Made by a program: the position numbers and the translations under genes
Shown: piece by piece, positions 18,994 to 28,151 of the stretch
How positions within the stretch are numbered: position 1 is the stretch's first letter
How the letters are laid out: each line of letters starts with the position of its first letter
Notes under the pieces: generated by a model
The model's database searches: none
What the model was told of the DNA's origin: nothing
Seen by the model: the letters and a program-made list of their open reading frames with translations, nothing else
Assembly: GCA_012512455.1 (NCBI GenBank)
Contig: JAAZEF010000070.1
Coordinates: 1 to 48,511 of the forward strand
Length of the DNA: 48,511 bases
Origin: Erysipelothrix sp.
Lineage (GTDB): Bacteria; Bacillota_I; Bacilli_A; Erysipelotrichales; Erysipelotrichaceae
Reading direction: 5' to 3'

Positions 18994-20187
18994 TTAATCG
19001 ATGACTCCTAACTCTAAACCAACTTTTCGATATATTTCAAGTGCCCTATCCAATTGTTCTTTTGTATGAGCTGCCGTTGGCATATTTCTTACACGACCTG
19101 TCCCCATGGGAACTGTTGGAAAAACAATTGCCTTGGCATAAACACCTTCTTCATTGAGTCGTTTTGAAAAGAGTTGGCTTAATTTTTCATCACCAATGAT
19201 ACATGGAGTAATTGGTGTTTGTGAATCACCAATATTAAAACCTAATACCTTGAGACCCTTTTTTAGATAGTTACCATTTTCCCACAACTTATCATGTAGA
19301 TCTGTTGATTCCATTAATATATCAATAGCTTCAATACAGGCGGCTGCGCTTGCTGGAGTTAAGGATGTTGAGAACAAAAATGGTCTAGCTCTTACTTTAA
19401 GCCAATCGATAAGAGCCTGTGATCCTGCCACATACCCTCCTACAACACCTATTGCTTTAGATAGTGTTCCCATTTGAAAATCAACTTCTTTTTGTAAGCC
19501 AAAATGTTTAACAGTTCCAGCTCCTTGTCCCATAACACCTGATCCATGAGCATCATCGACATAAACCATACAATCAAATTCTTTGGCGATATTAACAATA
19601 CTATCCAGCTTCGCTATATCTCCATCCATAGAGAAGACTCCATCGGTAATGATCATTTTCTTAACATACAGATTAGAATCTATTGCTTCTTGTACTTTTT
19701 GTTTTAAATCGTCCATATCATTATGTTTATAAGGAATTATTTTAGCTCTCGATAAACGACATCCGTCAATAATAGAGGCATGATTTAGCGCATCACTAAA
19801 AATAACATCATTTTTATCCATTACAGCTGAGATGGCTCCCATATTACAGTTAAATCCTGATTGAAATGCTATCGCAGCTTCTGTTTGTTTAAATTCAGCT
19901 ATTTTTCTTTCTAATTCATCATGAACATCCATCGTACCATTTATTGTTCTGACGGCCCCTGCCCCAACCCCATATTTCACATTAGCTTCATTGGCTTTAT
20001 CGATTAATCGATGATTATCTGCCAGACCCAAATAGTTATTACTTGAAAGATTTATTAATTGTCTTCCTTCTATTTCAATGACAGGACCATTTGCTCCAGA
20101 TAAAGAATCTATTTTATTGTATAGTCCTTCCTCTTTAAGTTTTGTTAAATTAATTTCTAAAAACTCACTCAATACTTTACTTTGCAT
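18994..20187 (-). CDS. kbl: Glycine C-acetyltransferase (2-amino-3-ketobutyrate CoA ligase)
   Basis: PLP alpha-oxoamine synthase motifs: [42 protein letters not shown]; adjacent to the threonine dehydrogenase gene. Confidence 0.9.
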   Translation of the reverse strand: MQSKVLSEFLEINLTKLKEEGLYNKIDSLSGANGPVIEIEGRQLINLSSNNYLGLADNHRLIDKANEANVKYGVGAGAVRTINGTMDVHDELERKIAEFKQTEAAIAFQSGFNCNMGAISAVMDKNDVIFSDALNHASIIDGCRLSRAKIIPYKHNDMDDLKQKVQEAIDSNLYVKKMIITDGVFSMDGDIAKLDSIVNIAKEFDCMVYVDDAHGSGVMGQGAGTVKHFGLQKEVDFQMGTLSKAIGVVGGYVAGSQALIDWLKVRARPFLFSTSLTPASAAACIEAIDILMESTDLHDKLWENGNYLKKGLKVLGFNIGDSQTPITPCIIGDEKLSQLFSKRLNEEGVYAKAIVFPTVPMGTGRVRNMPTAAHTKEQLDRALEIYRKVGLELGVID

Positions 20188-20204
20188 AAAATTCTCCTCC
20201 TTAA

Positions 20205-21266
20205 TTATCGATACATTTCTTTTTCAATTAATTGATTGATTGCTTGTTGATCAAAGGTACCATCTGCTTCAAAATAACTTCTAAATAATGGGTGTATCAT
20301 ATGTTGTACAAATTCAAGATAAAAATCGTAATCTTCTTCTGAACCTAAAGATTCATGAGGTGCTTCCGAAAATGATTGTGAACAATAAGGTAAACGCTTA
20401 TCGACCATTAGTTTCTTTTTAATAGGTGTAATCAGAATCTGCCATTCCGCCTCAAAGTTATATACATATAACAAAGAGTTCACTTCAGAAAACACATCTG
20501 TAAGAGTCGTATGATTTTCATTGCCTCTTGTGGTCGCGAGTATTTCATCGTTAAATTCAAATAAATTGGATATTTCGTCTAATATGTCTCCCTGTTCGTC
20601 TAATGTATAAAAACTATGAATATAGGAGTCAGAGTATTGATAGCCAATTTGTAATAAACGATGAAAGTCATGAAGTGACATATTAGGATGGACATGGAAA
20701 TTTCGTTCCACTCGATAGTTGTCTAATAATAGCTTCGTACTCAACTCAAGAGCTGGTGTTTCACTATATAGATGTGGATATTCTTTTTCTAATAATACAA
20801 AAAAACTATCTTCTTTCTTTTGTTGATAATGAATCCCTTCGTACCAATTCATTTCTTCTATTAATTCACTTTGAAGTATATTTTCATAATCAAAATCATG
20901 AGACCAAGCTTCTAAGTCGCTAAATTTTATATTTAAATGACCTAGTACTTTCTTTGAAGCACTTGGATGAAAAGATAATTGCCCTGGCTTCAATAAATCA
21001 TCAATTACAGATGTATTTACAGATTTACTCTCATAAAACTCACGCATCAAATTATAAATAAAAGGCTCATGTTTATCTTTTTTCGGCTTTTTAAATCCAA
21101 AGAAAATAACCAAATAACGAGATGGAATATGCATCAATAACAACAAATTGCGTCGATTAACACGTTTTAACATCATTGCCCATTGGTTAAAAGATTCGTC
21201 TATTTTTTGACTTTCATGGTCTACTGAAAAATAATCTAATGCTTTTTTGGTCGCAAATATTTTCAT
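20205..21266 (-). CDS. Protein with DUF6933-like N-terminus and pRiA4b ORF-3/IS1096 TnpR-like C-terminal domain
   Basis: N-terminal [13 protein letters not shown]...; C-terminal [27 protein letters not shown] ... [18 protein letters not shown] at 21266 chosen for RBS AAAGGAG. Confidence 0.6.
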   Translation of the reverse strand: MKIFATKKALDYFSVDHESQKIDESFNQWAMMLKRVNRRNLLLLMHIPSRYLVIFFGFKKPKKDKHEPFIYNLMREFYESKSVNTSVIDDLLKPGQLSFHPSASKKVLGHLNIKFSDLEAWSHDFDYENILQSELIEEMNWYEGIHYQQKKEDSFFVLLEKEYPHLYSETPALELSTKLLLDNYRVERNFHVHPNMSLHDFHRLLQIGYQYSDSYIHSFYTLDEQGDILDEISNLFEFNDEILATTRGNENHTTLTDVFSEVNSLLYVYNFEAEWQILITPIKKKLMVDKRLPYCSQSFSEAPHESLGSEEDYDFYLEFVQHMIHPLFRSYFEADGTFDQQAINQLIEKEMYR

Positions 21267-21405
21267 AGTCACTCCTTTGGTACATTATACTTCATTTTAA
21301 ATTAATCTCATAGAAAATCTAAGTTGTTTTAATCTGAATAATTAAATGGTATTATTACTTTAGATACAACGATTAAATTAATTAAATGAAGCTTGAGGTA
21401 CTCTG

Positions 21406-22794
21406 ATGATTCAAATGCTGAATAGAGACAATTTACGGGCAGTACTAGGGTTTTCGTGTATTTTTGCGTTTACTTTTGTTTTTGTGTTGGAACCTGCACT
21501 AATTCTTCAATTAACAGAGTTCACAAACTTAACAAGATGGAACTTTTATTTCTTAATTATGCCCGCTCATGGCTTGGGACTTATTTTATCAGCAACTTTA
21601 TATAAAAAGACCAAGGGTTCTTTTCAAATGCTTCGCTGGGGTCCCTTATTAATACTAGTATCTTTAACTTTATTCCTATTTAGCCATCTATTTTTCCATA
21701 TTCTCGGATTAATGTTGATCAGTTTTATTTCCGGTCTCATGGTCGCAATGGCAGGTCTTTATATAAGAACCTTTGTAAATAGAGAAAATAGACTTCTGTT
21801 AAGTGCACTTCCCCTAATGTTCACCCATATAATATATGGTATCGTTCGTTTAGTTGCCATTTATACAAGTGTTCAGATTGGTTTAATTGTAATAATATTA
21901 GCAATTGTTTTTGGTTCACACCTCATCGTTTCGATAGGAACTACCTTAAACACTGATAGCAAACCTACCATCCAAAGTATTGCGCCTATTATGACGCTAT
22001 TTGTTTTTATCGTTATCCTTACATTAAATACGACCCTATTTACTCACTTTGTTTATCAAAGTAACCTTATATCAACATCATTAACACTTATCATTAATGT
22101 GGTGATTTATACTTTTGTGATGTTTTTAGTGTATCGATTAATGGGAATCACTAATTTTAATGGATATCTCTATATTCCTATTGCCCTTTTGACACTTTGT
22201 ACACTCGTTTTTAGTTTTCTTGAAGGCTTTTTTGCTGGACCATATATCATTAATTTTTTTATCATCGTTGCGACAAGCTTATTTGATATTGCTTGGTTTG
22301 CTTTACTATCGGAAGTTATTGAAGAAACTTTCTCACCCTTAAGAACATTTGGTTTAGGTATCTTGGCTCGTGTGATTGGTAAAATCACAGGTAACGTGTT
22401 GGCACAGACTATGGTGGTACTGCATTTAGCTAGCTCTCAAATTACAATCTTATTATTAATCGTGATTGTTCTTAACTTATTTTTACTACCTTCATTACGA
22501 TATCAATTATCACTGGTGTTAAAGGATAATGGCTTTGTCAATATTTTCTCGAAAATGAATCCAAAAGAACAAGATCATATCATATCAACTCAACCTTATT
22601 ATGAATTGTTGACAGAGCGTGAAAAAGAAATTCTTCAATTATTACTGGCGGGTAAGTCAAATAAAGACATCGGTAATACTCTGTTTATTGGAGAAAGTAC
22701 AGTTAAAAGTCACGTTAGTAACATATTTGGTAAATTCCAAGTAAATAGTCGAGCTGAAATAATTAGTATTCTATTGGGATCAAAAAATGATTAA
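21406..22794 (+). CDS. Multi-pass membrane protein with C-terminal LuxR HTH
   Basis: About 12 hydrophobic segments (MFS-like size) followed by LTEREKEILQLLLAGKSNKDIGNTLFIGESTVKSHVSNIFGKFQVNSRAEII. Confidence 0.85.
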   Translation: MIQMLNRDNLRAVLGFSCIFAFTFVFVLEPALILQLTEFTNLTRWNFYFLIMPAHGLGLILSATLYKKTKGSFQMLRWGPLLILVSLTLFLFSHLFFHILGLMLISFISGLMVAMAGLYIRTFVNRENRLLLSALPLMFTHIIYGIVRLVAIYTSVQIGLIVIILAIVFGSHLIVSIGTTLNTDSKPTIQSIAPIMTLFVFIVILTLNTTLFTHFVYQSNLISTSLTLIINVVIYTFVMFLVYRLMGITNFNGYLYIPIALLTLCTLVFSFLEGFFAGPYIINFFIIVATSLFDIAWFALLSEVIEETFSPLRTFGLGILARVIGKITGNVLAQTMVVLHLASSQITILLLIVIVLNLFLLPSLRYQLSLVLKDNGFVNIFSKMNPKEQDHIISTQPYYELLTEREKEILQLLLAGKSNKDIGNTLFIGESTVKSHVSNIFGKFQVNSRAEIISILLGSKND

Positions 22795-22810
22795 TCATCA
22801 TTATTTAATA

Positions 22811-22906
22811 CTAAAGTATGAGACGTTTTTTAGATAATTTCATACTTTAGGAGGATGTTATATTCTTGTCTGAGAGCTATACTCACCGTGGGTATAGAGT
22901 TCTCAG
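22811..22906 (+). other. Structured intergenic region (two hairpins)
   Basis: Inverted repeat CTAAAGTATGA (22811-22821)/TCATACTTTAG (22840-22850), then imperfect hairpin CTGAGA-CTATAC/GTATAG-TCTCAG (22870-22906). Confidence 0.5.
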
Positions 22907-22915
22907 GCTCATACA

Positions 22916-22947
22916 TAAAAACCATTCCCACCACAGGAATGGTTTTA
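22916..22947. terminator. Bidirectional intrinsic terminator
   Basis: AAAACCATTCC caccacag GGAATGGTTTT. Confidence 0.8.
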
Positions 22948-23472
22948 ATTTTGATAAATATGGTATGTATCAATCTCTAATATCTTATTAGAGTCCACTA
23001 TTTTTTGTTCATGAGAAACATATTGTCCGCCTAAAGCTAGAACTAGTTTCTGACTTGAGATATTTCTAGAATCCACTGGGTAAACATAATAATCTACTTC
23101 TCTTAACTCATTAAAGGTTTCTATCATGGTTTCTATGGCTTCTTTACCAAAGCCTTGATGGAAAGCTTCTTTTTTTATCCAAATCCCTAGTTCTGGACTT
23201 GAAGTATGTAGAGAGTGAATACCTACTAATCCTATAAATTCATAAGTGTCTTTTGAGATAATCGTCATCACTAAATCTTCAAGTTTTCTTCTTTTAATGA
23301 TACAGGTTCTTATAAATCCTTCTGTTTCTAAAACATTCGCATTTGGATTGGGAAACATATATTTTGTTATTTCTTGAGTAAAATGTTGATAAATATTATC
23401 CGCATCTTTCATTTCAATAGGTCTTAACCACAAACGATCTGATTCTAATAACAGATATTCTAGTGATAACAT
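22945..23472 (-). CDS. GNAT N-acetyltransferase (RimJ/RimL-like)
   Basis: LLLESDRLWLRPIEMKDADNIYQHF; HQGFGKEAIETMIE. True start probably 23472 (TAATG overlap with the uppP stop) rather than the track 23526. Confidence 0.8.
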   Translation of the reverse strand: MLSLEYLLLESDRLWLRPIEMKDADNIYQHFTQEITKYMFPNPNANVLETEGFIRTCIIKRRKLEDLVMTIISKDTYEFIGLVGIHSLHTSSPELGIWIKKEAFHQGFGKEAIETMIETFNELREVDYYVYPVDSRNISSQKLVLALGGQYVSHEQKIVDSNKILEIDTYHIYQN

Positions 23473-24296
23473 TAGCGTAAACCAAAATAGATAAGAACAA
23501 TAAGTCCTAAGACAATACGATACCAACCAAAGATCTTAAAGTCGTTATTCTTAAGATAGCGAATTAAGAAACGGATAGCTACTAACGAAACAACAAAGGC
23601 TACAAACATTCCTATTAACAAATAAGCTAATTCAATTACTTCAAAATTAAAACCAAAATTAACAAGCTTTAATAAGGATGCGCCAAACATGATGGGTATT
23701 GACATAAAGAATGAAAACTCTGTGGCTATAAAACGCGAGGTCCCTAATAACATCCCCCCAATGATAGTTGATCCAGATCTTGAGGTACCTGGTATTAAGG
23801 ATAGTGATTGAAAGACACCTATTAAGATAGCAGTCTTATAATCTAATTGTTTAAAGGATGATATTGTGGGTGTTTGATCTTTTTGTTTATTTTCGATCAC
23901 AATGAATGCTATACCATAAACAATAAGGGCGATGGCGATCACTGGACCATTATAAAAGTGCTTATCAAACCAATCATCAAATAGCACTCCTAAGACACCT
24001 GCTGGTATGCATCCTACAACAACCTTAAACCAAATGTCCCAAGTGTTTAATTTTTCCTGCTTACTCTTTTTATTAGAGAAAGGATTGAGTTTATTAAAAT
24101 ACAACAAGACTACAGCTAAGATAGCTCCTAATTGAATGACTACAAAGAACATTTCCTTAAATGCTGGATTAACATTTAATACGATGAACTCATCGACTAA
24201 TATCATGTGACCGGTACTACTGATGGGTAGCCATTCGGTAATACCTTCGACAATACCTAAAATAATGACTTTAAGAATTTCAATAATTGTTTTCAA
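23472..24296 (-). CDS. uppP: Undecaprenyl-diphosphatase (BacA/UppP)
   Basis: [26 protein letters not shown] and [20 protein letters not shown]. Confidence 0.95.
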   Translation of the reverse strand: MKTIIEILKVIILGIVEGITEWLPISSTGHMILVDEFIVLNVNPAFKEMFFVVIQLGAILAVVLLYFNKLNPFSNKKSKQEKLNTWDIWFKVVVGCIPAGVLGVLFDDWFDKHFYNGPVIAIALIVYGIAFIVIENKQKDQTPTISSFKQLDYKTAILIGVFQSLSLIPGTSRSGSTIIGGMLLGTSRFIATEFSFFMSIPIMFGASLLKLVNFGFNFEVIELAYLLIGMFVAFVVSLVAIRFLIRYLKNNDFKIFGWYRIVLGLIVLIYFGLR

Positions 24297-24310
24297 AAGT
24301 TGCTCCTTAA

Positions 24311-24805
24311 TTAATTGTTTGCGCTATTGGAAGCTGCTTGCTGTGAATCTAATACACAGTCAATGGCGATGACGATGGCTAAGCACATTAATTCATGCTG
24401 GTCATCTTGGATGTCGACATAGTAGGAGTCACCCCATGTAAACCATTCTTTGCGGATTGTGGCAATTCTTTTTCCAAGATGGCTAATATCATAATGATGA
24501 CTTGTCCAATCCCCTTCAATTTCCCATCCGTGTGCGACTAACTCATATTTAGGTCTAAAGAAAGTGAACTTCTTTTCAATATATCCCACTTCTTGTCCAT
24601 GAATACTGATATAAAATTTTGGAAGAAATGAGAAAACTTTTTCTTGAATAAAAATAACTTCTTCTTCATATTGATTATAGACATGATATTTCTTGCCCCA
24701 TGAGAATACTTCTGATTGTGCACTATAGCGGTCTTGACCTTGATCGTCTTTAATAGTAAAGTGTCCTACGAACGAAAACACTTTTTGTTTAAGATGCAGC
24801 TTCAT
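24311..24805 (-). CDS. LURP-one-related (LOR/tubby-like) family protein
   Basis: Repeated KVFSFxxx / [16 protein letters not shown] beta-strand pattern typical of the family. Confidence 0.75.
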   Translation of the reverse strand: MKLHLKQKVFSFVGHFTIKDDQGQDRYSAQSEVFSWGKKYHVYNQYEEEVIFIQEKVFSFLPKFYISIHGQEVGYIEKKFTFFRPKYELVAHGWEIEGDWTSHHYDISHLGKRIATIRKEWFTWGDSYYVDIQDDQHELMCLAIVIAIDCVLDSQQAASNSANN

Positions 24806-25103
24806 AATTGGCTCCTTTAATCTATGGAAACATTATAACAAATTTATCGTATTTAAGTGAACTACTGAAAATATTTTCATAAATAGTAAAACCCTCTTGT
24901 TCAGTGACGTTTTTGTAATTTTTGAATAAAAAAATATATTTTAGTATGAACAATTTGTGTGAAGTTATGTGATAAAGTCTCCTAAAGTTTGCCTTTTTAG
25001 AACAAATGGGTTATCATTCAATAGTGTTGAACTAAGTGACAGCTTTGTCACATAACAAACAAGCGAAGAACATTTCGCAAAAAAAACAAACAGAGGTGCT
25101 CGA

Positions 25104-26078
25104 ATGAATAAATCATTACTTACAAAGGGAGTTATTACAGCACTTGTACTTATAGGAGGATGGGCTAGCCCTTCAATCCTAGTAAGCTCACAAGAAGAAG
25201 TAATCCCCGAGGAAGTATTGGTTCCTATGGCTACTATAGCTAATGAACCAGTCCGATTAGAAGTTACAAGCGAAGAAATTATACTTGAATATGGTGATAG
25301 CTTAGATCCACAAAATCTAGTAGTGGCTGGTCGCTATGATTCATTATCGCTTCCTGTTGTAGAAACAGAACAACTTGGGGAACAAGTCTTAACGTTCAAA
25401 GCTAATAAAGGCCTTGATGAAGTTACCTTAACAAAGACAATTTCTGTAGTTGATACCGAAAAACCTGTTTTTACAGAAAAAGCTAGAACAATTAAAGTTG
25501 ATTATGAAGAAGAGTTTGATGTTGAAGTTATCGCTGGTTTCTTCAGTGTAGAAGATAGCGTTGACGGAGAACTAGCTGTCGAAATTGATGGTACATATGA
25601 TGATACTAAACCTGGTGACTATGACTTTGTAGCTTATGCTCAAGATAGTTCAGGAAATCGCGTTGAACATCACTTCGTAGTTAATGTTGCTAAAAAACCT
25701 GAACCTGTTAGAACTTATGAAAGTTATAAAGCTTCCAGTGGTACTAAATACAGTTCATCTAACACTTATGCAGCTGGTTGGTGTACTTGGTGGGTTGCCC
25801 AACGTCGTATTGAAATTGGACGTCCATTACCAAGTGGCTTAGGAAATGCTAACACATGGTTAGGTAGAGCGTCAGCTTATGGTTTACCAGTTGTTTATGG
25901 TCAACCTGCAGTTGGAGCAGTTGTATACCCTTCTTACAACCACGTAGCATTTGTCGAAAGAGTTAATGCTGATGGTTCAATCGTCATTTCAGAGATGGGA
26001 TGGAACTACGCTGCATGGAATCGTAATACACGTACACTTAGTGCTTCCGCAGCAGCATCTTACGGATATATCTATTAA
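25104..26078 (+). CDS. Secreted CHAP-domain cell-wall hydrolase with Ig-like/DUF5011 domains
   Basis: Signal peptide MNKSLLTKGVITALVLIGGWASPSILVSS; Ig-like region; CHAP AAGWCTWWVAQRR...GNANTWLGRAS...PAVGAVVYPSYNHVAFVE. Confidence 0.88.
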   Translation: MNKSLLTKGVITALVLIGGWASPSILVSSQEEVIPEEVLVPMATIANEPVRLEVTSEEIILEYGDSLDPQNLVVAGRYDSLSLPVVETEQLGEQVLTFKANKGLDEVTLTKTISVVDTEKPVFTEKARTIKVDYEEEFDVEVIAGFFSVEDSVDGELAVEIDGTYDDTKPGDYDFVAYAQDSSGNRVEHHFVVNVAKKPEPVRTYESYKASSGTKYSSSNTYAAGWCTWWVAQRRIEIGRPLPSGLGNANTWLGRASAYGLPVVYGQPAVGAVVYPSYNHVAFVERVNADGSIVISEMGWNYAAWNRNTRTLSASAAASYGYIY

Positions 26079-26086
26079 AACTATAA

Positions 26087-26110
26087 ACCAGATGAAAATC
26101 TGGTTTTTTT
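26087..26110 (+). terminator. Intrinsic terminator after the CHAP gene
   Basis: CCAGAT gaaa ATCTGG followed by TTTTTTT. Confidence 0.85.
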
Positions 26111-26193
26111 ATGCAAAAGGCATTTTCAATTAATTAGTTATGTGATAGAATTTATAAGGAAATATTGGCTAATCACGCTAGAAAGTGCAAATT

Positions 26194-26895
26194 ATGAATA
26201 TTACAACTAATGATAATAAGAATTTAGAAACAATCGTTGACAATCAAAAATACTTAAGAGTTCCAATTAAAACACATGTCGTCATGCCTGGAGACAATTT
26301 AATAGAATTATTTAAGCAATATCTACCCAATGAAGATCTTGAAGAAAATGATATTGTTTTTATTAGCGAAAAAATCGTCGCTATCTCTCAAGGACGTGCC
26401 CTTCACATTAAGGATGTACATCCTCGCCCTTTGGCTACCTTTCTTTCAAAGTATGTTACTAAGTCTCCTCATGGTATAGGCATTGGTATGCCTGAGACAA
26501 TGGAAATGGCACTTAGAGAGTGTGGCACATTCAAAATCCTGCTAGCGTCCGCTGTAGCGGCTGTCAGTAAGCTTATCGGCCGTAAGGGTGACTTCTATCG
26601 CATTGCTGGAGATAAAGCACGTGTTATCGATGGGCCTGCTAGCTCTAACATCCCACCTTTTGATCAGTATGTCATCTTAGGACCTAATAATCCTGATCAA
26701 GTGAGTAAAGAGCTGAAAAGTGTCTTTAATAAAAATATCACCGTTGTCGTGGCAGACATCAATGATTTAGGTGGAAACATCCTTGGTAGTAGTGACCCAA
26801 TCAATATTAAACAACTACTTCAAATCCTAAAAGATAACCCACTTGGACAAGGTCACTATGGTACTCCATTAGGTATCATTCGTAAAGTAGCATAA
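26194..26895 (+). CDS. Coenzyme F420-0:L-glutamate ligase-like (CofE-like) family protein
   Basis: VPIKTHVVMPGDNL, ENDIVFISEKIVAISQGR, GDKARVIDGPASSNIPPFDQYVILGPNNP are CofE/FbiB-family-like segments. Start ambiguous (26185 or 26194). Confidence 0.75.
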   Translation: MNITTNDNKNLETIVDNQKYLRVPIKTHVVMPGDNLIELFKQYLPNEDLEENDIVFISEKIVAISQGRALHIKDVHPRPLATFLSKYVTKSPHGIGIGMPETMEMALRECGTFKILLASAVAAVSKLIGRKGDFYRIAGDKARVIDGPASSNIPPFDQYVILGPNNPDQVSKELKSVFNKNITVVVADINDLGGNILGSSDPINIKQLLQILKDNPLGQGHYGTPLGIIRKVA

Positions 26896-26899
26896 CAAC

Positions 26900-26930
26900 T
26901 AAAAGATTCTTATCACTAAGAGTCTTTTTT
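26900..26930 (+). terminator. Intrinsic terminator after the CofE-like gene
   Basis: AAAGATTCTTA tcac TAAGAGTCTTT followed by T-run. Confidence 0.8.
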
Positions 26931-26956
26931 CTTTCAAGAAAATAATTCCTATTTAT

Positions 26957-26964
26957 GTTATAAT
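26957..26964 (+). promoter_or_regulatory. Putative extended -10 promoter for the ATP-grasp/dehydrogenase genes
   Basis: TGTTATAAT (TGnTATAAT), about 90 nt upstream of the ATG at 27054. Confidence 0.5.
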
Positions 26965-27008
26965 TGATATATATCAAGACGTAAGTCAGAAAATACGATA
27001 TTTCAGCA

Positions 27009-27031
27009 ATCACAAGTTTTTTGTGGTTTTT
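27009..27031 (+). terminator. Leader hairpin with U-tract (possible attenuator)
   Basis: CACAA gtttt TTGTG then GTTTTT between the putative promoter and the 27054 start codon. Confidence 0.35.
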
Positions 27032-27053
27032 ACATTTTTCTTTGAAAGGATGA

Positions 27054-28151
27054 ATGAAAATAAGTAAACAATCAATTAACCAAGCTCATCGACTTGAAAG
27101 AATTAGTCGAAAGATTTATCACAGACTTGACCATCAGCGTCTAGCAATTGAAGCAAGACGTAGCTGCAGACAGCAACTAAAATCCATGAATGGTGGATTC
27201 AAGGGTACTAATCAACAATTTCAGAAAGATGTATTAACTTTCTGGAATTCCTATAATATTAAACCTCATAAAATGTGGTTTGATCTCTATGGATTTAAGG
27301 ACCAACGATACAATCCTTACTACATCCCAGAAGATATTTATTGGACTACCATTTATCCCAAAGTAAACAAAGTTGAATTCAGACAAGCTTATACCGATAA
27401 GTGTTTTTATGATCGTTTGTTTCCAACATTAAAACAACCACGTTTTATCCTTAAAAATAGTCATGGTATCCTTTATGATCAACAACACAACATCATAACC
27501 TATGACATGGCCTTAAACTTGTTATCAAAAGAAACAACATTTGTGATTAAGCCTTCGATACATAGTGGTGAAGGGATTGATATCACCTTCTATAAACAAA
27601 GACAATATTCTATTGACAACCTTTTACAATCTTATCAATCTAATTACATCATCCAAGAGATAGCAGACCAACACGAAATTCTTAAATCACTACATCCTGA
27701 GTCACTCAATACTATTCGTATCATTTCTTATCTGTATCAAGGAGAGGTCCATATCTCTTCAGCTATTTTAAGAATAGGTCAAGGTGGTTCTAAATTGGAT
27801 AACTTCACCAGTGGTGGTGTTGCTGTAGCGATAAATGATGATGGTTCTCTACATACTAAAGGTGTCAATGTCTTGGGACAATGGCTAACTCATCATCCTG
27901 ATACAAATATTGAGTTTGAATCAATTACACTACCCAATTACAACAAAGTCATTGAGGCAGTTAAACAAGCTCATCTATTAACACATCATTTTATGATTAT
28001 TGGGTGGGATTTTACAATTGATAAAGATGGTGAACCGCTTTTTATTGAATACAATGGTGCCCCGGGAATGAATCAAATAACTGGTGGTCCCCTTTTTGGT
28101 AAACATACCAAAGAAATACTTAATTCATTATTAATTAAAGGAGGAATTTAG
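27054..28151 (+). CDS. Sugar-transfer-associated-type ATP-grasp protein
   Basis: TFVIKPSIHSGEGIDITFY; ESLNTIRIISYLYQGEVHISSAILRIGQGGSKLDNFTSGGVAVAIN; LFIEYNGAPGMNQ. Confidence 0.78.
   Translation: MKISKQSINQAHRLERISRKIYHRLDHQRLAIEARRSCRQQLKSMNGGFKGTNQQFQKDVLTFWNSYNIKPHKMWFDLYGFKDQRYNPYYIPEDIYWTTIYPKVNKVEFRQAYTDKCFYDRLFPTLKQPRFILKNSHGILYDQQHNIITYDMALNLLSKETTFVIKPSIHSGEGIDITFYKQRQYSIDNLLQSYQSNYIIQEIADQHEILKSLHPESLNTIRIISYLYQGEVHISSAILRIGQGGSKLDNFTSGGVAVAINDDGSLHTKGVNVLGQWLTHHPDTNIEFESITLPNYNKVIEAVKQAHLLTHHFMIIGWDFTIDKDGEPLFIEYNGAPGMNQITGGPLFGKHTKEILNSLLIKGGI

Noticed and set aside
20205-21266. Mobile element at the pRiA4b ORF-3-like gene
   Set aside because: No transposase or inverted-repeat ends seen on either side; the domain alone is not evidence of a transposon.
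22170-22388. Minus-strand 72-aa ORF
   Set aside because: Antisense shadow of the LuxR membrane protein gene.
24890-25100. c-di-AMP (ydaO) riboswitch or WalR box upstream of the CHAP gene
   Set aside because: Core ydaO motifs and a properly spaced TGTWAH repeat were not found on reading.
25951-26133. Plus-strand 60-aa ORF overlapping the CHAP gene end
   Set aside because: Alternative frame of the CHAP domain running through the terminator.
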